Assembly (NCBI GenBank): GCA_905182995.1
Contig: CAJJDP010000029.1
Location: forward strand, 310,001-374,000
From: Paramecium octaurelia
Taxonomy: Eukaryota > Ciliophora > Oligohymenophorea > Peniculida > Parameciidae
Direction of reading: 5' to 3'
Length of the DNA: 64,000 bases
Made by a program: the position numbers and the translations under genes. The notes under the pieces are model-generated. The model was not told the origin of the DNA and did not search any database. It worked only from the letters and a program-made list of their open reading frames with translations. Shown one piece after another: positions 48,218 to 59,863 of the stretch; the first letter of the stretch is position 1; each line of letters opens with the position of its first letter.

Positions 48218-49108
48218 ATGGGCAAGAGAATAAGAAGTGAGTTTTATTTGTTTATCATTGTTAGCATAAAGAAAGGGTAAGTCCAACAGTGTCTTTAAAG
48301 CACATTAAAACTAAAGAGTTGGAAGTCCCTAATATAGACACCTTGATTATGCTGAGAGACATGGTTATGTAAGAGGTGTGATCAGCGAAATTATTCATGA
48401 TCCAGGAAGAGGTGCTCCACTTGCAAAAGTTGAATTCAATGATCCTTACAAGTACAAAAAACAAACTAAGCTCTTCATTGCACCAGAAGGAGCATACACA
48501 GGATAATATATTTATTGCGGTGCAAAGGGTATATTAAATGCTTCTAACAATTACCGTAGCTTAATTAGCCACTGGTAATGTCTTGCCTATTGGATAAATT
48601 CCAGAGGGTACAGTAGTTTGTAATTTGGAAGAGCATCCTGGAGACAAAGGTGCTTTAGGAAGAGCTACAGGATGTTACGCTACTATTATTGGTCATTCTG
48701 ATGATGGAGCATAAACCAGAGTTAGATTGCCTTCTGGTACAAGAAAAACATTGAGTTCACTTTGCAGAGCCACTGTTGGTTTGATATCTGGTGGCGGAAG
48801 AACTGAAAAACCTATTCTTAAAGCAGGAAGACAATTCCATAAATATAGAAGACTTAGAAAAGTATGGCCCAGAGTTAGAGGTGTGGCTATGAATCCAGTT
48901 GATCATCCTCATGTAATTCTTATGATTTACTCTTATTTAGGGTGGTGGTAATTAACAACATATTGGACATCCATCCACTTTGTCTAGATATGCACCTCCA
49001 GGTCAAAAGGTAGGTCTAGTGGCTGCCAGAAGATCAGGACTTCTTAGAGGTGGTGCTTAACTCAAATAAATGGACGAAGACTTGGCTGCTTAATAAGCTA
49101 AAAAATGA
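48218..49108 (+). CDS. RPL8: 60S ribosomal protein uL2 (L8)
   Basis: Four exons encode 267 residues; introns are 48237-48264 (GTGAGT donor), 48529-48559 (31 nt) and 48913-48940. Conserved uL2 segments follow in order: [103 protein letters not shown] and [20 protein letters not shown]. The last motif, at the peptidyl-transferase centre, includes the conserved His. The gene lies 40 nt after the previous stop and 42 nt before the HROB-like start. Confidence 0.97.
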
Positions 49109-49150
49109 AATCTATTTACATTATAGTACAATAAATCAATCAATTAAATT

Positions 49151-49765
49151 ATGAATTTTCTTTTTTCAAACGATGATGATGATGGAAACTTTGATTCCTT
49201 CATTACACAGAATTTGAAACCAGAGCCCCCTAAAGAAAAATCATCCAGCAAAAAATTATAGACCACTTTCAAACCAATAGAAGTCAAAACCTAAATTCAA
49301 TTCATTTCCACTCCCAAGTTAAAACAAACTAAAGATCAAGCCAAAACATCCCTATGGAATCTTATGCTACAACACTTGAACTATTCTAATCAAATCAGCA
49401 ATTTTAACCAAGAAAGATCAAAATTACCTTATCCTTTGAACTCATTTTTTCTGTCCAAAATTTAAGAATACAGAAATCAAAAAATCGATGCAATAATATG
49501 TGAAATTCATGACATCGAAGAATTCGGAGATACAACTGAAATTACAATAAAAGATCAAAGTGGCTCATGCAAAGCTTCAATATTATCCGATCTATTCACT
49601 GATGACCTTGATGATCTGAGTCCATAAATTTACAGTCCAGTTTAGAAAATATAAAAAAAGGAGGATATCTTAGTTTACTTAGAACATGTAACAGTCTTCT
49701 CTCCAAACGAATTTTAGACTACTATTATAATTAACAGAGCTAACATAAAATTAGCTATTTTCTGA
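49151..49765 (+). CDS. HROB-like OB-fold protein
   Basis: A single exon of 204 residues. The N-terminal 80 residues are disordered, with Lys, Ser and Thr. The C-terminal 110 look like the OB-fold of HROB/C17orf53: IDAIICEIHDIEEFGDTTEI, TIKDQSGSCKASIL, KEDILVYLEHVTVFSP and NRANI. In animals HROB recruits the MCM8-MCM9 helicase during homologous recombination, so a role in recombination repair or meiosis is plausible. It is short compared with animal HROB (over 600 residues) and seems to keep mainly the OB-fold. The match is by eye. Confidence 0.65.
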
Positions 49766-49768
49766 TTA

Positions 49769-51120
49769 TTTAATTATTAACTGAATAGACTCTCTTTTTT
49801 AACTTATCTTTCCTTTAGTATCATATCTATTCATAATTATATATTAATCAAATAATAAACTACTCCAAAAATTAACATCTTCGTTTCTGATATCTCAATA
49901 GTTGCTTTTGGATTTAGGGGGAATGTGCAATGCAATATATCTAGTAATTAGAAAGTTAATTATGGAAGTCTAATCTCAGTGTTAGTAAGCGAATTCAATT
50001 TTGGCTGTTATAAAAACTATCCCTAATAGAAAATCCATTATTAGCATGATATAATAAGAACTAAATTATAGGCGCTACATGAAATATATATATTATTATT
50101 CATAAAGTGGTTCTATTCTAAACTAACTGATTGGACTTACAAATGAAAGATTAATAGAAGAGCATATTTAATAACTGTAATTTTTTCGTAATAAATCCAT
50201 CTAGAATAATTTATTGAATTTTTAAAAATTTATTTACTTAGTGTATTATCTAATTCGTTACATCACGTAAACGTATATCTTTTATACTTTAACTCTTATA
50301 ACAAGGTACAATATATAATTTTAAATTGAAAGTTGTTGAGAATTCAATTTAATATATTTAATTTTAGTATCAGCCTTTAATTAACAATTATTTTAGTGAC
50401 TTATTATTTAAGCAATTATTTAAATCACTTCGATCAAGATCTAGAATTTGGATAATAAAATAGCATAACATTTTAATTATATTTAACTCCGATTAGAAAA
50501 TTAAGAGATCGTTGATAATTGAGAATGAATATTTAACTAATTTTAAATACTAATTATTTAGGTTATTTTTCACTTATCTTAAGTGATATTATAATTTTTT
50601 AATGATTACTCTTCACACAAATTGAACTTTAAAAATAGTAATTAAGAATATGGTAAATATTAGCTCAAAGATTATATTTCATAGATGTAAATCAAAAAAT
50701 TATTCAAAGTTATTTTTTGCTTTTAAAATATTCATTAATCAAATAGTCCACAACATAATTATATGGAACAATAATATGAATATTTATTTTTATTTTTTAA
50801 TATTTTTTCCTCAAATAATTTTATGATCAATTAAAAGATTGAAGATTAGTAAAATATCAGAATTTAAAATTGTTTAGTGGCTGAATAAAAAATGATAGCT
50901 GATTAGTAAGTGTCTCTTAATATAATTAGAATTGATTTTACAGTTTATGATTACCTCTAGCCTGAAACGATGTATTTATTAAATGATTTACATAAGAAAG
51001 AAAATTTGTCTAATCCAGGCATATTGTAGAATGCTATTAAAAAAAAAAAAATTTAAATTATTGAAAGTCTGGGCTGTTAAAAGAAGAAAAGTTTATGAAG
51101 AACTCATTTAAACTGAAACC
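49769..51120. repeat. direct repeat, copy 1 of 2
   Basis: These 1352 bases appear again without visible difference at 51122-52473, including a run of 13 A. The two copies are separated only by the undetermined base N at 51121. Copy 1 stops in the middle of an exon of the RhoGEF gene, and only copy 2 continues it. Apart from the 5' piece of that gene, the repeat is AT-rich noncoding DNA. Confidence 0.95.
50892..51120 (+). pseudogene. duplicate 5' fragment of the RhoGEF gene
   Basis: This is the first copy of the start of the gene annotated at 52245-53913. It contains the ATG, the first two small introns and the IQ motif region, and ends at the N at 51121 inside the DH domain. It is probably an assembly duplicate rather than a real gene. 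Confidence 0.85.
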
Positions 51121-51121
51121 N
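51121..51121. other. undetermined base at assembly join
   Basis: The only N in the window. It sits exactly between the two copies of the direct repeat, as expected if two contigs with overlapping ends were placed side by side with a placeholder. Confidence 0.95.
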
Positions 51122-52473
51122 TTTAATTATTAACTGAATAGACTCTCTTTTTTAACTTATCTTTCCTTTAGTATCATATCTATTCATAATTATATATTAA
51201 TCAAATAATAAACTACTCCAAAAATTAACATCTTCGTTTCTGATATCTCAATAGTTGCTTTTGGATTTAGGGGGAATGTGCAATGCAATATATCTAGTAA
51301 TTAGAAAGTTAATTATGGAAGTCTAATCTCAGTGTTAGTAAGCGAATTCAATTTTGGCTGTTATAAAAACTATCCCTAATAGAAAATCCATTATTAGCAT
51401 GATATAATAAGAACTAAATTATAGGCGCTACATGAAATATATATATTATTATTCATAAAGTGGTTCTATTCTAAACTAACTGATTGGACTTACAAATGAA
51501 AGATTAATAGAAGAGCATATTTAATAACTGTAATTTTTTCGTAATAAATCCATCTAGAATAATTTATTGAATTTTTAAAAATTTATTTACTTAGTGTATT
51601 ATCTAATTCGTTACATCACGTAAACGTATATCTTTTATACTTTAACTCTTATAACAAGGTACAATATATAATTTTAAATTGAAAGTTGTTGAGAATTCAA
51701 TTTAATATATTTAATTTTAGTATCAGCCTTTAATTAACAATTATTTTAGTGACTTATTATTTAAGCAATTATTTAAATCACTTCGATCAAGATCTAGAAT
51801 TTGGATAATAAAATAGCATAACATTTTAATTATATTTAACTCCGATTAGAAAATTAAGAGATCGTTGATAATTGAGAATGAATATTTAACTAATTTTAAA
51901 TACTAATTATTTAGGTTATTTTTCACTTATCTTAAGTGATATTATAATTTTTTAATGATTACTCTTCACACAAATTGAACTTTAAAAATAGTAATTAAGA
52001 ATATGGTAAATATTAGCTCAAAGATTATATTTCATAGATGTAAATCAAAAAATTATTCAAAGTTATTTTTTGCTTTTAAAATATTCATTAATCAAATAGT
52101 CCACAACATAATTATATGGAACAATAATATGAATATTTATTTTTATTTTTTAATATTTTTTCCTCAAATAATTTTATGATCAATTAAAAGATTGAAGATT
52201 AGTAAAATATCAGAATTTAAAATTGTTTAGTGGCTGAATAAAAAATGATAGCTGATTAGTAAGTGTCTCTTAATATAATTAGAATTGATTTTACAGTTTA
52301 TGATTACCTCTAGCCTGAAACGATGTATTTATTAAATGATTTACATAAGAAAGAAAATTTGTCTAATCCAGGCATATTGTAGAATGCTATTAAAAAAAAA
52401 AAAATTTAAATTATTGAAAGTCTGGGCTGTTAAAAGAAGAAAAGTTTATGAAGAACTCATTTAAACTGAAACC
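51122..52473. repeat. direct repeat, copy 2 of 2
   Basis: Same sequence as 49769-51120. The first 1120 bases are noncoding: A/T runs, no gene, no RNA fold recognised. The rest is the 5' end of the RhoGEF gene, which continues without a break past the repeat end. Confidence 0.95.
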
Positions 52474-53913
52474 ACATATTTGGCTGATATGAAAATTGTT
52501 CTTGAAAAAGTTTTAAAAAATGTGAAAGAATTGAAGCTATTACCAGAGAATGAAATATAAAAAGCCTTTAGCAATATAAGTTAAATATATGATTTAAACA
52601 AAACCTTTTTAAGAGAATTATAAAGTATTCAATTTATATATTATCAGAAAAGCTAGAGTTTTATCATAATAATGTATGTGTAGGTCAAATATTTTTAAAG
52701 TATATTCCTTTTTTCAAGATGTATTTTCAATATTTGCAAGAGTTCAACATCGATTAAATATCAATTTTAAGAAATTAGTATTAAGATTTCGATAATTTCT
52801 TAAAAAATTTAGAAGAAGCTTGTGTATTTAAGGGTGGTGATCTGAATTCTTTTTTGATAAAACCTGTCTAAAGATTACCTCGATATTCTTTATTAATAAC
52901 AAGTGTAGTAAAATACACTTGGAAGGATCATCCTGATTATTAAGATTTATAGAAAACATTGAATTCTTTTGCTTCTGTGACTCAGTAAATTGATTTGCTT
53001 ATGGGAAAGTAATTTAATTCTTGATATGAATATTTTAGCATCCTCAAAAATTAAGCCCTATTTGAACTTTAATACAAGTTTTTTAATCTGATTAATGTGC
53101 AAATTGTGGAATCCACTCGATAATTTATATTGACTGAGTCTTTAAGCATGATTAATGAAGGGAAAGAAGAACCAATAAATTTATATTTATGTACAGATCT
53201 TATTGTATTAACAAAAATAAATGAAGAAAATTAAAAATATATAAAGGAAAGTTTGATTACTTATTCATTTTTGGATATATAATCTCATTATGAAAGTGAG
53301 TAATTGCCTTCTTTAATTTTTACTTTATTTTCTGGCGAATAAAAAATGGTGTTCGCTTGTTAAGAATAAGAATAAAAATTAAAACTATTATAGGAATTAG
53401 ATGCAATATTGGCTAACCTGAGAAATAATGCATCCATAAGGAGTTTCAAAAAAGCGAAAACATAAGCTTATTCTCTAATAAAAGTTTAAATAGTATCCAT
53501 AACTAGGGGATAAGAACTTTTGAAAACCTATGCTTAGTACAATTTAATAGTAATAGATGAATTTTAATGATTAGATAATCAATAAATCCTAAAGTTATGC
53601 AACCTAAACAAGACACAAAGTTCTATTGAAATTGCAGAAGAAGCTTTAAAACGAGTTTTAGAAAGAATCACAAGAGGAATTGGGATCTAGTATTTTGTTC
53701 TAAAATTGGATAAAGAATAGATTAAACAAGGAGTCAAATGATGGAAGGAAAGTTATTGTTTAGGAGTTCTTGGAAACTCTGTTAAACTCTCACTTAGTAA
53801 AAACTAGGCCAGAATACTTTCTTCGTAAACTTAAACTACCATAGGATTTCTATGAAAGGAATGTTATCTCTTAGAGTAAGTACAAATATCTAGCAAAATC
53901 TTAAATAGGATGA
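52245..53913 (+). CDS. RhoGEF with IQ, DH, PH and PX-like domains
   Basis: Six exons encode about 513 residues; introns are 52259-52282, 52325-52349 (AAG end), 52625-52647 (CAG end), 53009-53038 and 53550-53574. An IQ motif, LIQAYCRMLLKKKKFKLL, lies near residue 23 and should bind calmodulin. The DH domain spans about 45-235, with RRKVYEELIQTETTYLADM at its start and FLIKPVQRLPRYSLLI, the conserved helix that contacts the GTPase. A PH domain follows (about 255-370). The last 130 residues, with YNLIIINKSQSYATQTRHK and a C-terminal helix, may be a PX domain. The protein should exchange nucleotide on a Rho/Rac-type GTPase at membranes. Confidence 0.85.
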
Positions 53914-54055
53914 ACTGAAAACCATTATTATAAAAGTTTTCTATTATAAATTTTTTAATTTATATTTCAATTATTTAAGAGAAAATAAGATTGAAAGGAT
54001 ATTCTAATTCAATAATAAATATATATATATATATAAAACTGGTTACAAATCACAA

Positions 54056-54966
54056 TCAGTGATTGCTTTAGTTTTTCATGAATGACAATTAAAGTTCCAA
54101 GTTGCTTTTTGCAATGGATCTCTAATATTCGGATGACATATCTTCACATTATTATTTGTGAAATTTTGTTGTATGGTAGCAATTCTATTACTGGAAATAT
54201 TGAGTAGCAAATAGATGAAACTAATATAGTGATTAAAACAATTACTCTGATTTCAAATGATTAATCCAACAAATTGGACTCATTTAGAAGGAAGTGTTCA
54301 TAGTAGAGTTCATCTTGAGTTAACATGAAAAGAGTCATGGCACATCTTTTTTATGTCTCTGAAAATTTATTTTTTTCAATCTGACTATAGATGTTGACAA
54401 GTTCTTCGTACTCTTATGTATATTGTGCATATTTGCAAAGTCCTTCGAGATATTGATCACACAAAGTTCCTTTGAAACATTTTACAATCTTTAATAGATA
54501 ACATATATATACATCTAAATATTTTTTGAGGTAATCCATATTTTCAGAATCAAATTACCAAATTTCATAGAAATGATTGGCCGCTTTTTCTAGAATATTT
54601 GATCTTAAGGAAGAATATTTGATTTAGTTTCTAATATTTTGCTTTTTCATTACTAAAAAAATAAACATGTTTCATACTTTTATTGATTAGTTGGAGTTGC
54701 TAATCTAGAAGTTAAATGGTTTATTCCATGACTTGGAAGTACTCTTCTTGTGATTCTGTCTTTAGACTGTTGCACTTTGACTCTAATAGTTTAAGAATTT
54801 CATTATTTTTTTTGACTTGCAATTCTTGTGAGTGAATTTGATTGAGACACTGATTTTAATTTAGAGAGGAAGCTAAGAATGAAGTTTATCGAAGCAGTGT
54901 CTCTTTACAAGTAATGAGCTTCGATAACATGTTCTTCAGACTTAGTATTTAAACAAACTTAACCAT
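54056..54966 (-). CDS. unrecognised helical protein
   Basis: Four exons encode 278 residues; introns are 54653-54677, 54489-54512 (AAG end) and 54221-54245. The first 100 residues look like coiled coil. The middle (KGTLCDQYLEGLCKYAQYTQ and ELVNIYSQIEKNKFSETQ) looks like helical repeats. Cys is unusually frequent, about ten in all, which may matter for zinc or redox. No known domain was recognised. Its stop converges with the RhoGEF stop, about 140 nt apart. Confidence 0.68.
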
Positions 54967-55185
54967 TATTATATGATTGTAATTCAATTAATTTTAAAAA
55001 ATAAATATATGAGTTTGTTGCGATGTAAAACTTTCCATTTAAATATATTAATAATCGATAGTTAATTATTCATTTCCTTTTAAATATGATGCATTTATTA
55101 ATTATTTCTGATGAACATAAAATAATAATTATTCTATAAATAAAATTCCTCATTGGATTATAAAATATTTAATTATTCTAATTGC
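54967..55185. promoter_or_regulatory. divergent promoter region
   Basis: About 220 A/T-rich bases between two divergent starts. No specific element can be named. Confidence 0.5.
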
Positions 55186-56772
55186 ATGTTTTGCTTATGC
55201 GGTCCAAGAGGAACGGATCAAAATGAAAAGAGCCAAGATACTCTAAATTAATAGATAGCAACCAGTCTCCAAGCAAATATGAAAAGAAAATCTATGAAAC
55301 CATTTTTGAATCTAGATTACACAGCAAATGCAGAAAATAGTATAAATTAATGTATTGTAATGTTAAATGGTAGAATTTGTTTAAAGAGCCGATTAATCAA
55401 GGGAATACAAGGAATACATCGATTTTATAAATGGTTATTATTAGGGAAACAATCAAAAATCATAAATCTAATTACCAAATGACACTGAACTATCAGCCAT
55501 CAAATATGAAGTATGTAATAATTCAATTTAGGAAACTAAGACAAGTAATGAACAAATGAGACTTATGCATCTCGGGGATGGCTTATTAGCTAAAATAATT
55601 AGCATTAATTAAGCTACTACGTCATCATGTAAGGATTCCTTTTCACCTTTTATCATGAAAGTATTAAATGAAACTAAGAGATTCTATGATGTATTTCTCT
55701 GATATCAAACTTAGATTAATCCAATTTAGGAAGTTTAATTTGTAAAGCAGTTAGTTCCACATTTTATAACAGAATAAACTTACCAAAGAGTTAAGAATGA
55801 TAAATTACTGATTGCACATGATCCAACAGGAAGTTTCTTAATTAAACATGCCCTCTCAAGTTAAGAAGTTTATTACATCCAAGAATCAAAAACATATAGA
55901 AACATATTAAATTATGCGTTGGACATCTTAAAAGCTCAGGATAAAGTGAATTATATATTTAAATCGGACATTACAGATAAATTGGACACCGTTATTTTAA
56001 GTAAATATAACTATAATAATAAGATTTATTGCATATTTAAGACACGCCCATTTCCTTTGTTATTTAGGAATACCTTACATTGGCTCATGATATGATCATA
56101 ATTTTATCACCAAAGATTGATTATCACGAAATGGTATCATAGTTGCGTTAAGGCATAAAACAAAGGTATTTAATGTTATTAAACTATAGTGCTCAATCAA
56201 GATTATATTGTAGTATTGAAATTTAAAATGTCTATAATGAAGGGTAATTTATGGGTAGAATTATTTATTATGGAGAAGTATCACAAATTACTTAGAATCA
56301 ATAACTAAGTTATCTTTATGAATGCATCTCCAAAAATATGAAGAAGATTTATAAATATAAAAAACTAATTAAAGATCTAAAAAATCAGGTTGGAATTATG
56401 AAATTAGTTGATTTGTTTGCTCTTTATGGATTGCTCAACAATCAGTCAGAAGAAAACTTTACCCGATTTTATTAGCAAATGAAATTGAGTTATTTTCAGG
56501 ATTTCCAATCTTCTGTATATAAGTTTTAGAAAGCTGAAAGCAATTAATCTTAGACAGAATCCGAAAATGAGGAACCTGTTCCCTTGGTTTAATATGGAAG
56601 CTCTATCCTCTATTAAGAAATGAAACCATACAGTAAAAGTTTGTCTACACATGCTGCCAAATCTGAGTATGTCCATTTTCATTCTCAAAACAACAACAAT
56701 AACAATAACAACCATCATAAAAATAAAGCATAAGAAAAAGTAGAGCTGATAGAATCTTGTATTTATAAATGA
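55186..56772 (+). CDS. unrecognised protein with Cys-rich N-terminus
   Basis: Five exons encode 497 residues; introns are 55352-55373, 55691-55714, 56001-56023 (AAG end) and 56166-56189. The N-terminus MFCLCG has two Cys that could be lipid-modified. The middle, around residues 60-330, seems to be a mixed alpha/beta globular region (HDPTGSFLIKHALSSQEVYY, LTLAHDMIIILSPKID). The C-terminal 60 residues are Ser, Gln and Asn-rich with an Asn run and HH. No family is recognised. The intron set was fixed by frame continuity alone. Confidence 0.7.
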
Positions 56773-56865
56773 TTATAACTTTTTGTTTATATTATAATTA
56801 ATATTTATAGATTATTTAATCTTTATAAGAATTAAGAAATTCATTTTTTATTATATCACACAATC

Positions 56866-57630
56866 ATGGATTAAACTGGTTTGAGAGCAGTCATTTTAGG
56901 TGCTTCTGGAGCTGTTGGAAGAGTATATTCATTCATTAAATAACAAAGGAATTAGTAATAGAATTGACCAACTCTCCTAAATGGGCTGAGGTTGTTGTAA
57001 TTGTTCGTAGGAAATTAGAATAATGGGATACATTACCAAGTAATTTTGATATAATATATTACAGATAAACACAAATTAAGAATAACTTAAGTTGACAACT
57101 TGGATACTCTTGAGAAGACTGAAGAATGGAAGAAGTTTGCCAATTATAACACATTCTTTTGCGTCCTTGGATCTCGAGTAAAAGAGGGCGATGCTCAATT
57201 TACAAAGGTCGATCTCACTTATCCAATCTATGGAGGTAATATAGCCAGAGCAAATGGTATTCACTTTAGTTTAAATTAATTAGCAATTCCTCATTATTCC
57301 CTATTAACTTCAATAGGAGCTGATAAAGGATCTATGTTTCTCTACACAAGAGTAAAAGGACTTGTTGAAGAGGCTTTGACTAAATAATAATTTCCCTATT
57401 TGACTATTCATAGAGCAGGAGCCATATTAAATAGAGTAAATGATGAAAGATTTGGAGAGACACTCCTTAAATATTTGCCATTTATTGATAAAATAGAATG
57501 CAAAGATTTAGCCAAGGCTTTGAGAGTGGATGCTGAGAAAGCATATATTGATTTGTAGAACCCAAATTAGAAGGATTTTACTGTTAGATTAAACACAAAC
57601 AAAATGTTAGTAGATTTTTCAAAATTATGA
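56866..57630 (+). CDS. TIP30/HTATIP2-like short-chain reductase
   Basis: Four exons encode 228 residues; introns are 56923-56948 (AAG end), 57040-57064 (CAG end) and 57257-57283. The N-terminal ILGASGAVGRELV is the nucleotide-binding Gly-rich loop of an atypical short-chain dehydrogenase. NTFFCVLGSRVKEGDAQF, HYSLLTSIGADKGSMFLYTRVKG (Ser, Tyr and Lys of the catalytic set) and TIHRAGAILNR match the TIP30/CC3 family. In animals these proteins bind NADPH and affect nuclear import and endosome sorting; in a ciliate only the fold and cofactor binding can be inferred. Confidence 0.9.
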
Positions 57631-57711
57631 AAAGATATATTAATGAATTTGTTTATATTTTTATGAAAATAAAAATATAATGGGATCTTTTCTTCAATTT
57701 TTAGTATTCTG

Positions 57712-59797
57712 TCATTTTTTGAGGGAAAAAAGCTTGCCAATGAAACCTGTATTACTATTAAAGTAATACATTCCAGCCATAACTAATAATAAGACAAACA
57801 TCTAAATTAGAAATTATTAGTACTTGCATCCAGAATTCGGATGAGAATAGTGTTTTCTTTAAGAATGAGGATTATTATTTTGGTTTGACTGGTTCAGGAT
57901 GTTGCTTTAAATATTCTTCTCTTTCTTTTTCTTACTGTTCTCTTTTCTTTTTAAAGTAGTCATTCATTGCATATTCAAAAACCTCATAAATATGAATCAA
58001 TACTTCAAAGTTGAATTTGCCCTAACCGAAGAGCTCAGTAACTTGTTCTCTGCATAGACGAATGAGTCTTCTAATGTATTTCTTATCTGTAAAATTGATT
58101 TGATATTTTAATGCTAATTCTTTGAGTTGTTCATCATTGTCATAATCAATGAAATCTAAATTCATAAAGAATGACATTGTTTAGACAGTTTCTAATAATC
58201 TTTAGAGTTCCGCTTTAGCAATCTTGACTTAATCATATTTCTTTTATTCCTAAAATAATGAATTGAGATTGATACTGCATAGAATTCAATGATTCTGTAA
58301 TATTTGTTGACCATTTCTTTAACAATTTCATATTCCTAATGCTCTTAGGTTAATTATGGCATGCACATTCTGTATAGGAATTATTTTTGTGTTTCACATT
58401 ATTGTTAAACCATGTCTTCTGGATCTACAACATCAGTTACTCCTTCTTCATATGGTACTTTTCCATCTTCAATCATTTCTTATTCAATTTCATCAATTTC
58501 TTTGGTTCTCTAAAACAAAGGCTCAATTAAATCAATGACCCATTATCTCTTCCTTTTTATTGCTTCCATAACTTTATGGGCATGTTCAACGTAAATTTCT
58601 TTGGCGTTTTCCAAACCCATTAATTTAAGTATTCCTGGACCTTATTTGAAGATATTTTCAACATTAGATAAAGTAATGGCTTTTTCAATTAATTCTTTAG
58701 CTTTAATTAAATCTGTATAGGTAGACCATTTATCGTAAAGAATTGCCTGAGAATACCTAAATAGATATTATGAATTCTCTTTTTGGATTTAACCAGCATC
58801 ATCTAAGATCTTCCTAGCTAAATCAAAGTGAGACATTTCCATATAACAGACTGACATATTCAAGTATAGACCATACATAATAGAATTGCACATCTCTTTA
58901 TCAGCTTCGTCCTTAATTTGTAGATATATGAGTAATTACTTCAATATGTTCAACACCTCTGTATTTAACATTTTCATCCGTATAAATGGTCATTAAGGAT
59001 TTATATTGTTTTTTGAATTCTTTCTGTTCTTTCCTATATAGTTTAGCAGACTTTTTCATGTCTTCGAGTTCCTTTTTTTCTTTCTCAGTTAAATTCGTTA
59101 TATCTTATGAAGTCTCTTCTTCTTCGCTGTCGACTTCAGGTGGTTCAACTACTTCCAAATATCTAAAACAACCGAGTGCTCTTTCATAGTATCGAATAGC
59201 CTCTTCATACTCTTATTTTTATAGTAATTTGTTGCCTTTAGAAATAAAATTATTAGTTACCCTTCTCTCTGAACTTGTCATACACAAAGAATCTTTAAGC
59301 CACTTCGCATTACCTCAGCTTTTTTGTATTTTCATCGTCATGGAATAAAGTACTTTTCAAGTATATGGGATAAGAGTCGAATATTTTTCTTCTCTCTTTG
59401 ATTGGACCTAAGTGGACAATTGTTATAAATTCTTACCTTTTTTAACTTCTTTGGAATCGAAAGCAAGCATCCATAATCCTCTTGTGTCTAGAAGATAATT
59501 GAGTGGACTAATGTAATAAGTGTCGTATTATTCTTCAAGATGAGCAAGAGGGGGATTTCTTTTTTTTTCACTTGACATAAAAGGACATCCACCTTTAGGT
59601 TGCTTTTCTTTCTTTTCTTTCTTCTTCTCAGTACTGCCATCTGTTATTTTGATTTCAGGTTGCTACTACATTTGTTAGAATGGACATTTCGATTTGTCTG
59701 TATATTTCTCATGACCCTTTGGTAGTTTCATAGCATCAGAAAATGGACAGGAACCAATTTCGATATCTTTTTTCTAAGAACCTTGATTACCTTACAT
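57712..59797 (-). CDS. tail-anchored TPR protein
   Basis: Six exons encode 651 residues; introns are 59408-59436, 59236-59260 (AAG end), 58912-58939 (AAG end), 58250-58275 and 57802-57823. The first 100 residues contain three similar Cys-Pro-Phe motifs (GSCPFSDA, SKCPFQQM, GGCPFMSS), which look like repeats that could bind a ligand such as haem, but this is speculative. TPR helices follow: FREKGNKLLQKQEYEEAIRY, GLYLNMSVCYMEMSHFDLAR. The C-terminus is one membrane helix (MFVLLLVMAGMYYF) followed by a short basic tail, as in tail-anchored proteins of ER or mitochondria. It may be a chaperone or kinesin-light-chain-like adaptor. Confidence 0.8.
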
Positions 59798-59863
59798 TCA
59801 ATTCAAATATTTTTAATTATTTATTTATAAGAGGGAGTTCTTGAATTAAATAAAAATATTTAT

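Noticed and set aside
48318..48337. A 20-nt intron early in uL2
   Set aside because: The sequence reads through in frame and gives the expected [12 protein letters not shown] segment, so it is coding.
49769..52473. A biological tandem duplication
   Set aside because: Apparent full identity over 1352 nt, a break inside an exon and an N exactly at the junction make an assembly overlap much more likely.
7981..53913. A gene cluster for vesicle coats acting as one system
   Set aside because: The coat-related genes lie on both strands among unrelated genes and share no visible regulatory element, so co-location looks like chance.
59305..59325. A 21-nt intron in the tail-anchored TPR gene
   Set aside because: It is a multiple of three without TGA, and the retained residues fit the local helix, so it is kept as coding.
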